Source of the DNA: Biomphalaria glabrata
Taxonomy: Eukaryota > Mollusca > Gastropoda > Planorbidae
Direction: 5' to 3'
DNA: 64,000 nucleotides
Assembly: GCF_947242115.1 (NCBI RefSeq)
Contig: NC_074721.1
Location: 32,331,676-32,395,675, forward strand
Shown: positions 23,164 through 38,100 of the stretch, piece by piece
Numbering within the stretch: the stretch's first letter is position 1
Layout: every line of letters starts with the position of its first letter
Notes under the pieces: generated by a model
The model's database searches: none
Told to the model about the DNA's origin: nothing
Seen by the model: the letters and a program-made list of their open reading frames with translations, nothing else
Program-made: the position numbers and the translations under genes

Positions 23164-26100
23164 ATGGCAGATAGAAGAGCAGAGATTGCCAGGAAGAAAG
23201 CTCAAATCGAGCAACTTCGTAAAGAACGGAAAGAAAAAGAGATAGCAAAAAAAGAGGTAAGGCCTACTAAGGCAAGACTGACTGAAGACAACCAATCATT
23301 AATCATGAGTCCCAATAAAATCAATCGAGTAAGTGTCTAGATATAGCGTAACTCTACCGAAATCTACTATCTAGATTTACTAGTGAGACGTGAGTAAATG
23401 ACTAAGCTAAGTCGCTAAGATGTAGATAATAATTCATATATAGTATATACGTATACAATAAATTCTTATGATTCTAGTCTAGGTCTAGAGCAGTGTTTCT
23501 CAAACTTTTTTGTCTGGCGGCACAGTAAAAAAACTACAAAAGTTTCACGGCACACCATGAAGAGCAACAGTTGTTTTATAATAAAAAGAAAAAAAAAGAT
23601 TTTACCTCTTTTAAAGTTAAAGTATTACATTATTACATTTAATGTTAAGGGTGTGCCTGTTTTTGAGAGCAATTGTGATCTAATTGAGGCTCCAGAGTCA
23701 ACAAACAAACTCACATTTCATCGTCTATTGTAAGAAGTCTCTCTCTTTTCTTAGACTTGATTTCAGTCAGTGCTCAAAATCCAAACTCACAAAACCATGA
23801 AGATGCAAATGGAAGAATTATTTTGAACTGATTGCAGGATATAACTTGTTGATTGGAATCCAAACACATCCAGGCTTTTCTCTGCAAAACTTGACTTAAG
23901 AACTGCATCGTTTTTTTAAATTTTTAATTCTCTGCTTCTTCAGTTGTCAAATTTGTAGCTTCATTGTTTCCTAATGGATAGCTGACCCATCCATACTCAT
24001 TACTTCCAACTGTTGGAAAGTAATGCCACAATGCTGACTGCAAGTGTGTCAAAGTGTCCAGAATTTCGGGGGTGATTTCTTTAGTTGAAGCACATTCATT
24101 GTAAGTAGGAAAGCAGTCGAAGACCCTTTCGAGATCTTACTTTGCCACAAAGACAATTTTTCACCAAATGACTTCAGTTTTGAGGATGCAGTGATTTCCG
24201 ATGGTCCTTGAAGACTTAAATTCAATGAATTTAATTTGTCAAATAAATCAGAGAGAAATGTCACCTTAACCCACCAGATCTCATCATGAATAGAAAATCC
24301 AAAGTCTTTTTTTTTCAGCCTCCAAGAATGAAATCAGCTCAGCCTTGAGTTGGACGGCGCGCTTTTACAGTTTTCCCCTGGAGAGCCAACGAACGTTGGT
24401 GTGATACAGGAGACATTTGTAGTCTGAATCCATTGCTTCACAGAGCAGAGAGAAAAGTCGGGATGCAAGTGGTCGAGATTTGATGAAGTTTACAACATCC
24501 ATCACTTGATCCAGAGCAGACATCAAATCTTTTGGTAAAGATTTGAAGGCAAGAGCTTCTCTGTGGATCATGCAGTGAACAACTACTACATTTGGATTTT
24601 CTTGACGCACAAGAGTTTAGAATCCCTTCCTATTTCCCTGCATGGAAGGACAGCCATCGGTGCAAACGCTGACACAGTTTTTCCACTGTAGTTTGAAGAG
24701 CAAAATGTTTTCATTCACCACTTTGAATATATCTTGCCTTTGGTCGTAGTTGGTAAGTCTTTTCAAAATAAGAATTCGTTGACAAATTTTTCATCCTTTA
24801 TGAATCGGCTAGCAGCTGGGCTTTGCCACTTATGTCTGTGGATTCATCAACTTGAAAAGACCACAGCAGAGACACTTCATCGTCAGTCCCGTCAAAGTGT
24901 TCGCAGATTTGATCTTGTAAATCTGACGATAAGTCTTCAATACTGCGCGAGATAGTATCATTTGACAAAGGAACTTTTTTAACTTTTTCAGCGGCATCCG
25001 GTCCAAGGATAGTTTCAACAACTATTGCTAAAGCTGGTGCAATGACTGATTCAGCCTCTGTGTGCCTTCGTGCGTTTTGCTAATAACTGAGCAACCTTAT
25101 AACTTGCAATCAATCCCTTTTCTGGCAGCAATAGGTAGTTCGTAAGTGTCTTATCTTGTTTATTTTGCTGAGCCCTGATGTTTTCAAAGTATTCCTTTGG
25201 TTGCGCTTTTACAACTGGATGTTTTGTTTCCAAGTGTCTCTTCAATTCGCTTGGAACAAGCGCCTCATTCGATAGAGTTGCATTGCAGATCAGACAGAAT
25301 GGCAATGGAGAATCTTCAGGTCCCGAAGATATGAAACCATATCCGATGTAATCTTCTTTGTACCTTCGTTTGGTTCGTTGCTTTTCATTTAACGCTTTCG
25401 CAGTTTCATTCTTGCTTACGTATTTCTCCATGGATAACAATGAATAAGGCTTATTGATAATTTGTTATTATTAGCATACACCTAACCAATTTACATGAAA
25501 CACATCGCTTATTATTATCATTATCAATTCAAGAATTGCTGTGCGTCTGCTAAGGCGGCCAACATTTTATTCATTATAATAATATATGTATTGTGGACTA
25601 TTCCATAACCTGAATAGCCAACATCCCTTTCCGTCATAATGGAGAGATCCACTACTATTACTGGTCGATGCAAGTGGAGATGTCATCGCAACGTAAAATA
25701 AAAATTTAATAGTAGGCACTAGGCAGACCTGTGTAACTCTGCATGTGTGGCGTTCTAAAAACTCCCGCGGCACACCTGCAAATCTTTGGCGGTACACTAG
25801 TGTGCCGCAGCACACAGTTTGAGAAACACTGGTCTAGAGTTAATAGACTAGAGTCGAGAGTAGAGTCTAGATCAGAATTCTAATGTCTACATGCTAAGTT
25901 GCTTCCTAGCAGAAATTTTGTTATATTATACTCTTTTCATGTTGTTTTTAACAATGTAGGCTTTATTAGTGTATTTTTTATTAAATTTTTATTGAACTAC
26001 CTATCTAGTCTATACTAACAAATAAGTTCTAGCAGTGGTGTCACTATGATCTGTGTCACTCAGTGCTGTCAGCTCAGGGTGTCAACCCCCTTCCACCCCA

Positions 26101-29100
26101 ACAATTTATGTCTCTAAATTTTTTAATTAAAACTATTGATGATGATAGATCTCTAAATTTTCTGTTTTATTTTAGGGACCAGTCAGACCTCAAGCGGCAA
26201 CAGGTAGTCCTTCAGATCCTGATGCTCTCTTTCGAGATTTAGGAATACCTATCACAGGTAGCATAGAAGTTTGTTTTGTTAGACATCTTGTAATTCTTAC
26301 ACAGTACAATCAAAGCCTGTTATGATACACACAATTTAATCACAACGCTTCATGTCTTCATTAAAATGTAAACTTGTTTGTATTCTTCTTTAGAAACTCC
26401 AGCTCAACCAACAATTACTTCAAGTCTTTCTGCCCCAATTTCTGGACCAGATGACAGTTCTTCCTCGCCAGTTACAATATCCAGGTTTTAACATTAGATA
26501 GTAGCTAACTAGTGTGTTTCTATTTGATAGTAGCAGTCCATGTAGTTTCATTGTATTAGATAATCCAACTTTTGTGTGTCTATTTGATATAAATAGTCCA
26601 CGCAGAAGAAATGTGCAGCTTTCCATCGTCAAAGTAAATGAAACAAACATTCCCCCAAAAGAAAATGTAGCCTACAGCAAAGAGACACAGACCATCAACC
26701 CTGAACCAATAGAGAAGGATGGTAAGTTTCAGTTAAACGTGTTTATCTTTATTTATATATAACATTTCTAATAGTTTATATTTATTGTTCCTTTTAGTTT
26801 TACCTTACAGTTAAAGTTTGCTCATTAAAATAAAATTTAAAAATCTATTCATTACTGGTATATATGCTTAATTGTTGGCTTTGGCTGGCATACAAATTCT
26901 TAGCTAGTTGTAAAAATGTGTTTTGTTATTAGAATGACTTTGTAGTTGGCTCAATGAACTTAATAGTAGAAGGCTCAGTGTCAATTAAATGTTAGCCAAT
27001 AAAAACTCATTATTTTGTAATTCCTTCCATGAATTCTATGATTTGTAACAACGAACATATCTCTCTCCTGCTGTATTACTGCCAACTGTAGTTAGAACTT
27101 TTCATCAATAAGAAACACATTATTCTTAATTGTTATGTGTAGCTTTTAAAAAAAAAAAGTTGACCACAATGTTGATTTTGCTTTCTGAATTCACCCACTA
27201 GGACGGAGAAAACGATCTCATTCTCACGGAAGTGAGTAGTTTATAGGTGTGAATGTCTGTATGTGAGTGTGTCCCATTGCATTTGGAGCTCACTCTTGTG
27301 TTAATATAAAGATGGTAAAGGTTTGTTTAGAAAAGTTGTTTGTTTTTTCAAAACGAATCTTGAATTCATCGTTAAATGAGAATGTAAATGAAAAAAAGAT
27401 TAAACCAATTTCTTTCATTTTGAAGCTTAAAAAGATCAGTGTTTCGAGTTAACATCAGTGCTTTAGCCATTTGTGACAGTTTTATTACTACTCCAAGTGT
27501 TGTAAATAGTAGTAGTATTCTAAAAATAGATCTGTTTGTGTATAGTATTTTTGTGTACATTTCTCTCATTCTGTCAGGTTGAATGGCTATGTGTTTTACG
27601 TTTCAGCACTTTGATGTACAGTGTAGGCTTAATGTGCTCGCTGCTTTGTTAGTTCTACTCAAAATAGCATAGGCCCAAATTTCAGCCTTCATTTTAAATG
27701 AAATGGAAATGATCTTTTATTTCAACAGAAACAAAACACCACATTAATCTAACATGACAAACACAATCTTAACGTTAAAATATTTTCAAAAATAACTTTC
27801 ACTTGTGCCTGTGCTGTTGTTTTATGTCATATCTTAATGTGGTTATTTCTGTTATTATTTTTTCCTTGTGTTTGAATGTAGGATTTTATTTGTTTCCTGT
27901 TCTTCTTATACCTTTTGCACATTTTATTTACTCTCTCGGTGAGCAAGAGATTGGCATTACACTTGACATATTTATAGACTAGGTTTAAAGAGGTTCTCTG
28001 TAAATAAATCTCTATGTAAGCAAATGTCTTTCTGTTATGCATCATATTGTTAGCAGCACTTTTGGGATCACAAGCTATTCATAATTTTCCACTGAAGTGG
28101 GCTCCCTAAAAACAATCTAGTTGTTCCCTGAACAGTTACTTTCTTAGTTGTGACCTTTGCACTGGCCCAGTTACTTGGGATAGATAGCCAATGATGCAAT
28201 ACTTTAGAAAGTTGTTTAGCTCTTACTATAGTCAATTCTGGTTAAGTGGATCCTCAACATGGTCAGTTGTAGTTAATTGGATCCCCAATGGTACACACAC
28301 AATCTATTAAAGTCCTAATAACCAACTAGTCTAATTATAAAAACATGCCTTATATTTATAAAAACATGATACACTGGGAGTGTGAAGTATGAAATGTCAT
28401 TATGATTTTGTTGTTTAGTACAATTATTTGTACTTTGGTGGCTTACACACTTAATTAATTAAAAAAATAAATGTACAAATTATTAAAATTTATTTACTGC
28501 AAACATTTTATAGAATTCTAAAGTTTGAATTACCTTACCAGTGTGATTGGACACTTCTTTTGAACAAACAAAATGTAAATAAAATTCTATATAAATAGCT
28601 GTTAGGCTTTTGGAAACATTTTGGTCCATTTCATCCCACACTCATGACTTACAACTTATTAGCTCATCCCACACTCATTGCGACTTACAACTCATTAGCT
28701 CATCCCGCACTCATTGTGACTTACAACTTATTAGCTCATCAACTATACTCATTGTGACTTACAACCTATTAGCTCATCAACTTTCTTCTGCAATGTTCAA
28801 CAACTTTGGCAGCATTATAATGTGTAAGTTTATAGTAGCAATGAAGAATTGAAAATCTTTCAAATGTTCTACTTGTCTGTGTTGATTTATTTACATTTCA
28901 AAGCATCATTAAGTCTATTTGGTCTAGTCCAATTAATCTGTGATCCCATTGAGTGGATCCAAGTGTAGAACATGAGAAAACAAGTTTGACATTCTTTTAA
29001 TTACATGTGAGACCAGTGCTTTTTTTGTGACGGTACACACTGGTATGGCGTACTGGGACCTTTTTTCAATGTGCGGAAAAATTTATTATTTCTTTTCTTG

Positions 29101-32100
29101 TATTTTAACATTTATTGTTAATTTATTAGTAGTTAAAAGTTAGGCAATCTATCATTGAGTATTATTAGTAGTTAAAAGTTAGGCAATCTATCATTGAGTT
29201 CCGGCGTCTGTGTGAGACTATGAACTGATAAGGCTGCAACTGATTTAATGAAGCAGGATTAGTGTCAGGATGTCTTCTTCTGGTTACTAGTCATGCTTAT
29301 ATACTGTTTTGATCTAGTGCTAATTTGGAAAAGTTCAGAAAATTGGTCAATGTGCTAATAGCACTAACATCACAAAAAGCCCAACAAAAGAGGTGACTTT
29401 TTCCATTTGTAGGACTTTCAGGCTAGCTGTTACAAAATTTTTTGACATAGGATTTGTTAGAATCATTAATGATCAAAACCGACCTTTTTTTTTTTAGCAG
29501 TCCCACTTTATTTATAGATTTAAATATGTTAAAACAAGTTTAGCTAATTAACATTGGCTATTGATCTCAAAGGTTTACTAAATCTCTTGGTAATTAGATC
29601 TAAAAACATTCTAGATATTTTTTGCATTTGTGCCAGTCTTATTTATGTCCAGGTTATAGTTTCAGCATTCAATCCTTGGCCTGAACTATATATTTGAAAG
29701 TTCCAGTTTTAAATTGAGGAAGACCAATTTATTTATATTTTTAATACTTGACTAACTTTAACTTTATGTCAAAAAATGTTGTTGAATAGAACAAACATAC
29801 AATTTTTTGTTGTGTTTCTAAATAAACAACTATGAACAATATTTTAAAACATTATCAAGCTGTTTTATTTGCCTAATATAATTGATCTTTAATTAAAAAC
29901 AACCAAAAAAAAAGACCTTTTATATTTGTTTTTATGCTCAACACATACTTATTCTATAGTCAGCTGTCGTCTGGTGGCACATATTTAGTTACTGTTGTGG
30001 GGTGCTTAGTCTTTGATTCTTTCAGAAATTCTCCACCAATTGAATCATTTGTGAAACGTTTTTGATACATTCATAGCACTGAAAGCATGCAATTTTTTTT
30101 TTAATGGTGCATGAACACATTTGTTTATCAGAAACTAGGAGTTGTTCAAATATTGGGGAAATAAACTGTGTAAATATTTAAACATTGGAAATAATATGAT
30201 CTTATTTCCAAGATAACTGAATATTTAAGAAAAAAAAAATGACATGTTAAAACAAAGTTGCAATTTTATGTTCATTAATAGTTGTTTTTTTTTGTGTACA
30301 ATAATATAAACTGCTTATTAATAAAAAAAAAATGAATATAATTTTAATCTGTTTGAATTGTTATGTTAAGAAAAGTAAATCCTTATTTTTTAAAAAGTTA
30401 TAAGCTGGTTTAGTTGTATAAACTTGTAATGCCAAGTAATGGATCATCTTGTGTGAGTATTGGGGCTCAAAATAAAAATGTTCCATTGGATCATATGATT
30501 CCCTTTCAATGTGCTGAAGAACTTTAAAAGTTAAACTCTTGTGACAGAAACAATGTTTTATTTTTCTGTTTGTCTTGTTCTGTTTTTTCTATATTATTAA
30601 TTCTATTTTAAAGGGATTTGCACCTGTCCATTTAGAAGAGAAAAAATTAAATATATACCATTAAGTCACCATTTAGTATTTTGTTTTTTAAAAATAAAAT
30701 TAAGCAATTAAAAAATCATTAACAATTTAAAAATATTTTTTTTTTTGTAATCAAGAAATTAGAGTTCAGAGCTGGCATTCAAATATTTTAAAATGAAGTT
30801 CCAACTGCAGCGGCTAAATGTTTATTGCACAACAAACCTGTTATGCATTTTTATTTCAATCGTTAAAATGCATAATACATGATCTAGGTAGATTTATATA
30901 CTAATATTTGGCATGTCGCCATTCTATCTCTGCCCTCAAGGCCGAGGACCATGGGACTACTACGGTAAGTTGGGAGTCATGCTGCAGGCGGCACAGGGAG
31001 CTAGATGTTACATCCTTCCGCTTTTCTTTTTCGATCTCTAGATAGCTAACCCACAGTGTTGACATTTTGTTTTATTTACTTTTTTTTTCTTTCTGGTTGT
31101 TGTGTTTGTCTCTGTATCTTGTGCTAAATGGTGATTTTTTTTTTTTTTTACATATTTCTTAGTCTCTCTATAAAGAAAAAAAATTGTTTTAACCATTTTT
31201 TGTGGGGCTTATAAAGCTTTAGCTATTTGACTAGACAGGTGGACTGGATTTCTGTATTGCTATTGTCATGTGACATACTTGAAAAACCATGTAATGGAAC
31301 AATAAATGCACCATCTCTTGTTGAATCTATGAACTGATGTTTTCATGATGTTACTCATATTAATTTGAAGCATTCTGTTAACTTATATTTTTTCTTTTTT
31401 TTTCTGTGATCTGATTGTTATACAAAGCATGCATTGACAAGTGAAAGAAAAAAAAAGACTAAAGCCATACTGTCTTTCACTTGTGAACATCCTAACCTAC
31501 CCTTTAGTCTTAGAAATATCCACTTTTAGGTATTGGATTATTAGTATTTTATTGCAGCCAGCTTATAATTATTAAAAGTTTAAAAACAAATTCGAACCAA
31601 AAGCGTAATAAAGATTTGTAAACAATTAGTAGATTAGCGGTACTAAATAAATAACTACTCAATAATTTCCAGAAAATAATTTTGTTTTGTCTATTTGATT
31701 GTGCTACAAAGTGCATGCACATGCTCTAAGCACGGGAACACTGTTAGATTGTCCATTGGCATGGTAGCCACACTGCTTTTTTTTTTTTTTTTTAACATAC
31801 TAGAATTGTGTTTTTTTTATTTTATTTTACACCCATTTAAGTATACACTTTTTAGGTTTAGCTGTGCTATGAACAATGGTCCTTTTACTTTTGGCCAGTT
31901 TGGCCTCTGGATTAAAAAAATAGCCACATTATATCAGTGGGGATCTGCATTGTAAAGAGATTTTACTAGCTTAAAGCTAATATTAATATCCATATGCCAA
32001 CTTAGTTTATGAATTTGTTGAATGTCCCTTTTTTTTTTGTTGCTATTAGTGATTCCTTGAATGTTTGGCTTTGTTAATATTTTCATATTTATTTTTGGCT

Positions 32101-35100
32101 GTGTATTTTTTAATATCATTTTATGCACTGACATTTGCTTTTAAAGAAAATTGGTTTAATGCTTTTCATTAAAAAAATGTAGCTTTTTTTTTTGGTCATA
32201 ATTAGGCATATCTGTCATTTTTTGTATTTATCAGATTTCCAATTTAATTAAGTCCTATGAGATTTTAAATTTAAATTGTAGTTAACATTTGAAGTATTTT
32301 AGTTTAGAGAAAAAACAAAAGTCCAGGATAAATTTGTTTCTTTTTCTATTTAATATGTTGCCATTTTCTTGGACTGATTTAATCTTTGGATTGCCCTGTG
32401 CCCCCATCTTACCTTAGGCTTTGGGTCCCCTAAATTTGTTCATCCTCATATGGAATGGGACGATGAGTTTTTTGATGATTTGGAAGAAGGTATGGTGAAT
32501 GGTGGCATTGTTGTCTTTCATTATTACACCTTCTGTTTTGTGTTGTTTTTTTTTCTAATCTCATGTTGTGCTACAGGCCTGCTTCTGAACTTAAAAAAAA
32601 AAAATAAACTAGTTGTAAAACATAACTTAAAAAAAACAAAACTAACATGGTAGTTTGAGAAGATTTTAACAGATATTATAGTTTATACAACTTATTTTTG
32701 AAAGGCTGCATGCAGTGGGATACCCATGTTATTCCTACTTTGGCCTATGTTTTCTGTAAAGCTGAAATTTAATTATTCTCACTAGATCACACAAAAATGA
32801 GCTATTAAAAAGATCTATACATTCTTAAAATGTAACATTAATTTTTTGTAGTTTTCTGAGCAGCAGGTCTATTTGAAATTCCTTGTTGTCATATTATTAA
32901 TAGTATTTATTATCTTTTATTTTTCTTTAACCTGAAATGTGTGGGGCTAATCTTTAAAAGAACTTTTCCCCATTTTTTTTTTTTTTTAAATTCATAAAGA
33001 TTTTTTATATGTAAAATTATATACATTTCACGTGCATACCTATTATCTGTATTTCCTTGTTTGTAGATTCTTTAACACATTAGTTTGTTAGAGAGTGTGG
33101 GTTATATTCTGTTTGATGATTGAATATTATTTATGCATAAACAGAACACCATTTTTCTCTATTCTCAAAGAAAAGTAAATCTTTCAATTTGTTAACACTA
33201 GTTTATTTTTCTATAAACTTTAGAACCAGGTTTTACAGACATTAATTGAATTAATTGAAAAAAACAAACAAAAAGAAGAAGAAGAAGAAGATAATCCACA
33301 ACTTGTGCCATTATGTTGGACTTGTGAATGCATGATTCTTTAAAGTAGCATTAGTTTTAGTTTATCTCATTTCCTCTTTCTATGTAAGTCTCTCAGTGTT
33401 GATTTATTGGGCCCTTATCATTAAAGAGTTTTGTGTGTGGCTTGTTTTGGAAAATATTTCTTTTGTTTATTAAAAAAGATATTTATATTTATAAAAGTTA
33501 ATATATATCAAATACAAATTTTATTTTTTTTAATGGCTGCATCTTGCGTGTTATTTGCCCTTGCTTTATTTTTTGTGGCTAGACTCCTTTGTTTGATAAA
33601 AAAACCAAACATAAATAATTGGTACATTTAAAAAGGCAGATGTCAAAATTTATGTCATAGATAAATGTACTAAGTTTTGTTAATCTTTAAACGTAATTTT
33701 AAAAAGTATTTAAAAAAAATGGAGAAGAAAACACTAGAAAAACAAAACTCCCCATAAAACTCAATTAGTGCTGAAACAGAAAGTTTTAATTTTAAACTCA
33801 TGGTAAAAATGCAGACTCCTTTAACATCAGTGTGACTTTTGCTGTTCAGGCCTGAGATGGTGCATTTACTGAACTATATTTTTTTTTTCTAGTCACTGTA
33901 CTACTTTTGTTGATATTTTCATTGGTCATTTTCATTGCTGTCTTGTTGCTGCGCAATATTTGTTTGATTTTTTTTTTACTCTTTTATCATGTCTAAGTGT
34001 TGAGCAGTAGACAGAGAAATGAGTTTTTTGCCTGCATTCTTGAATGTTTTCTAGTCCCAATATCTAATGGTCATATTCTGACTTGAAATGATTCTGTTTC
34101 CTTAGTCAGCAGATTAATATTTGATACTTTCTAGAACAGGATTATTTGCTGCTATCAATTTAATTGAATGATTATTACTTAAATTGTTGAATTTTTACAT
34201 TAATGCACTTCTTTTTTTTTTTTTTTTTTTTTGGTACAAGGGATTCATTATAATTTTAATTCTTTGACTATCAGTATTACAGAAGATCTGCAGAGTTTTT
34301 TTTACAAATTATTTAAATAAAACTCACTTTAAAATTGGACATTTTTATTGTGACAAGTTAGTTTCAAATTTTATTTAGTAAGCATTAAGTGTCATAAACA
34401 TCACAAAATCAGAATTAAATAATAATTTTTATTAATTGCGGCTTTTCTATTTATCGGTTTATATAAAAGCAGAGGGAGTTAAATGTTTTTAGACATAATT
34501 TAGCTTTAAAACTTGTAAACATTTTTCTCACTAAAAATAATAATTCTTGATAGAATAAGAGCCTCTTATAACCTTAACTTGGTTTTATTCTGTCACTCTC
34601 ATACATTAGTAGATAAGCAAAGATTATTCTATTGGCCACAAGTACCTTTTGGAAATAGGAATTCAATTGTTTGACCTCATGTTACAAAAGTACCATTTAG
34701 TGTTTACTGATTTGTATCTGCAGTTACAAAACTTTTATTAATTGATTCAAACTTGTAATACATTTCATTTGACATAAGGGTAAATGGCGCCTTTCCACTA
34801 GTTTGCCAAATCTACAGTTATATTAGGGATTAGTTTGAGCCCATTTTAGGCTTCCTCATGCTCTCACGCTGAATTAAGTTGGAAAAAAAAAAAAAAAAAA
34901 AAGTTTTTGGATAAAATGCTGGCTACTCAGAAATTGAGACTTGGTAAAAATCTTCCTCATCTTAAATCTCAAAGGGGCATTTGGAATTGATATCTAGAAG
35001 TTATAAAAAGTTACCCAATACATCCATGATCATAGAACTCTAGTATTATATTTAAAGTATTTACTATTGGAGTATAACACAACATAGTTGATTTGTTTGT

Positions 35101-38100
35101 TGAATGTAAATCTCAAGTTATTGAGCAGCCTTTGGGAATTATTAACATGATAGTTTTGGTTTATGACAATGCTGACCACACAGATGATGACACAGATTCC
35201 TTGGATGTTAGTGCTGATGCCCCTCATGGCCATCAAATGGCCCATCGCATGCCTCGAGTTGAGATGGTGGCACCACCAAGTTCAGAAGAAGAAAAGAAAG
35301 AGGAAAAACCCCCAGCAAGTAGGTCTACATGTTAATTTTTTTCCCTTAAATCCTAAGATACAAATGAATGCTACAGTTTACAATGGCTGCCTGGTCATGC
35401 GGTTTGCGCGCTGGACTGTCGTTCAGATTTATCAATGGTTTCTGGTTCAAACCCTGCCCGCTCCCATCCCCCGCCGTCCTGCGGGAGGTTTGGACTAGGA
35501 AATAACCTATCTTCAACTCTGAAGGAACATCCGAAACATGTAAAACATTTTACAATAGTGTGGAACCTTTGACAATTTTCTTAATCAGTAACAAAAGTAG
35601 GAAAAAAATGAATGATAGAAGAAAAAAATTTAGTCCAGATGTATGTGCTTACATTATAACTGTCGCTCTGATGTAATTTGTATTAGTTTTAGTAGGTACT
35701 TAAACTGGATTGATAACAAAGCAACTAGTTCTTGCCTACCTGTTTCTTTTGCCCTCCACTTTTTATTTTCCAAACTGTAGTATCACCAAAAATGCCCTTT
35801 TTGTTTTTTTTATCTTTTCAATTTTTTTATAATGTGCTTAGATAATGTTAAAGTTTATAAAAACATAAATACTTGATTTATAACCTGTACATTTCAACTT
35901 AACTTGAAGATTTGTCAACAAGGATTTCTCAGCATAGTCCTAAAAGGGTGAAGTAATCAACGAAACAATATACTGTTTGATAAATTGTTGATCAGTACTC
36001 AGTTACCTTTTGAACTGTTTCTAAACTGTAAATGTAACAAAAGAATTTGAAAATAATTGTGTGTGTGTGTGAGAGCTATTGCCATGTGTTGAATGTTTTT
36101 AATTCAGTTCTTGAGCTGAGTGAAGAGGAGAAGAAACAGATCATCATGTCTGAGGAGTATCAGCTGAGTGTTTCCAGGGCTGCCAGGGTCATGCAGCGCA
36201 TGCTGGCACTGAATGACACTGGTCTCACCATCGACTACAGCGGGGCTGACATGGATGGCAAAGATGAGTATGTATCGTTCTATCGTTGAACATTTGTTAA
36301 TAAACTTTTTTAAAGTAGATTCAAGCAAACAGTTAAACAAGTTCTTTTGTGGCATTGAATAGTATTTTTAAAAGTTTTTATCTACCAATCTGTACAATTC
36401 TGTCCTTAACAGTGACAGTCTAGCTGGGGAGAGATTAAAATTACAGTTGGAGTTTTTTGATGAGAAGTGGTCTAAGCGCAGAACTATCACAGGAATGGAT
36501 TGGTCACCTCAGGTATTGTCTCTTTTACATTTTTGTCATTATGGCAATATAGATTCATTAACTTTCTTGAACTTAACATTTGTACTTGTTACAGTTTCGA
36601 CTTAAACACTAGGATTGCCAGACAAAAGTTTTTTAGTTAACTTTTCTGGGTTTTCACATGAAACTTAATGTATGCCTGATTCAACATTGATAAAAGCCTT
36701 TGTTTTCTTCTGATGTTTACACATCACTCTTATAGCTTTGCAAGTGTTGGTTTGGAAATTTAGAAAAAGGAATTTAAGAATTTGACTTTTTGTTTAAATT
36801 AGAATGGAATATTATGACATTGACATTAACTATTCCAATATAAAATTAGTTGTTTCCATAAACACTACATTTATTTTGTTACTTTTGTGTGTGTGGCTAT
36901 TCATAGTATCCTGAGCTCTTGTTGGCTTCCTACAATGCCAATGAAGATGCACCTAATGACCCTGATGGAGTTGCTCTCATCTGGAATCTGAAGTTCAAAA
37001 ACATGGATCCTGAATATATATTTCACTGTCAGGTCAGTATCTTTAAAATACTAACATTAGAGAAAGTTGGGTCAGTTTTAAACCCTTACATTAATGAAAT
37101 TCTTTCTTCAATAATTGACTTTATAGAACAGTGTTGGATAAATGAATGTGTTTCTCTTTTCCTTTCAGTCTTCCGTCATGTCAACATGCTTTGCACAGTT
37201 TCACCCCAACTTAGTTATCGGGGGAACATATTCTGGTCGCATTGTCCTCTGGGACAACAGAGTCAACAAAAGGACACCTGTGCAGCGTACACCTTTATCT
37301 GCCACATCACATACGGTAAAATTTGTGTAACTTATTTTTTCAGTTTAATGAATTCTTAAAATGCTAATTGGCCCTAACTGGGAGAAATGGTGTCTAAAAA
37401 CAGAAGCTTTCAATTAAAGGTCTGGGTAAACAAAGTTAAGGTGACTGGAATTGAAGGCAGTAATAAATACTAGAGGAATAAGAGGGTTGTGATGCTTAAG
37501 AAAATTATGCTGTCATGTTTTCAGTAAAACTTTTCATTTTGACTAGATAGGAATAAAGAAACTCCCACAACTTCTTAAAAGTTATATGCTCAATATTTCT
37601 CTTGTTGCAAATGAAAGAAATATTTGCCTTTTAATAAACATATTAAAATTAAATATTTTAAAAACTGTTTAATGATTAAAGAATATGTATGTATATTTGA
37701 AATAAATTGTTACGAGCAGCATCCAGTCTACTGTGTGAATGTGGTCGGTACCCAAAATGCCCACAACTTGATCAGCGTGTCAACTGATGGTAAACTCTGC
37801 TCCTGGAGTTTGGATATGTTATCACAGCCCCAAGACAGTATGGAGCTCCAGAGCAAGCAGAACAAATCTGTGGCTGCCACCTGCTTCAGTTTCCTGTCTG
37901 GAGATGCCAACAATTTCATTGTGGGTTCAGAAGAATGCATAACATACTCTGCTTGCAGGCATGGAAGGTGAGTGTATATTTCTGTTGTTCAGTGGTACTC
38001 ATGTTGTGTCTTTGATTTTAGCTGCATGCCACATCATTATCAGAATACCAAGTCAGGTCTGTGTGTGTGGTGGAAAGGGTTAATGGTTAAACAAGGTGTC

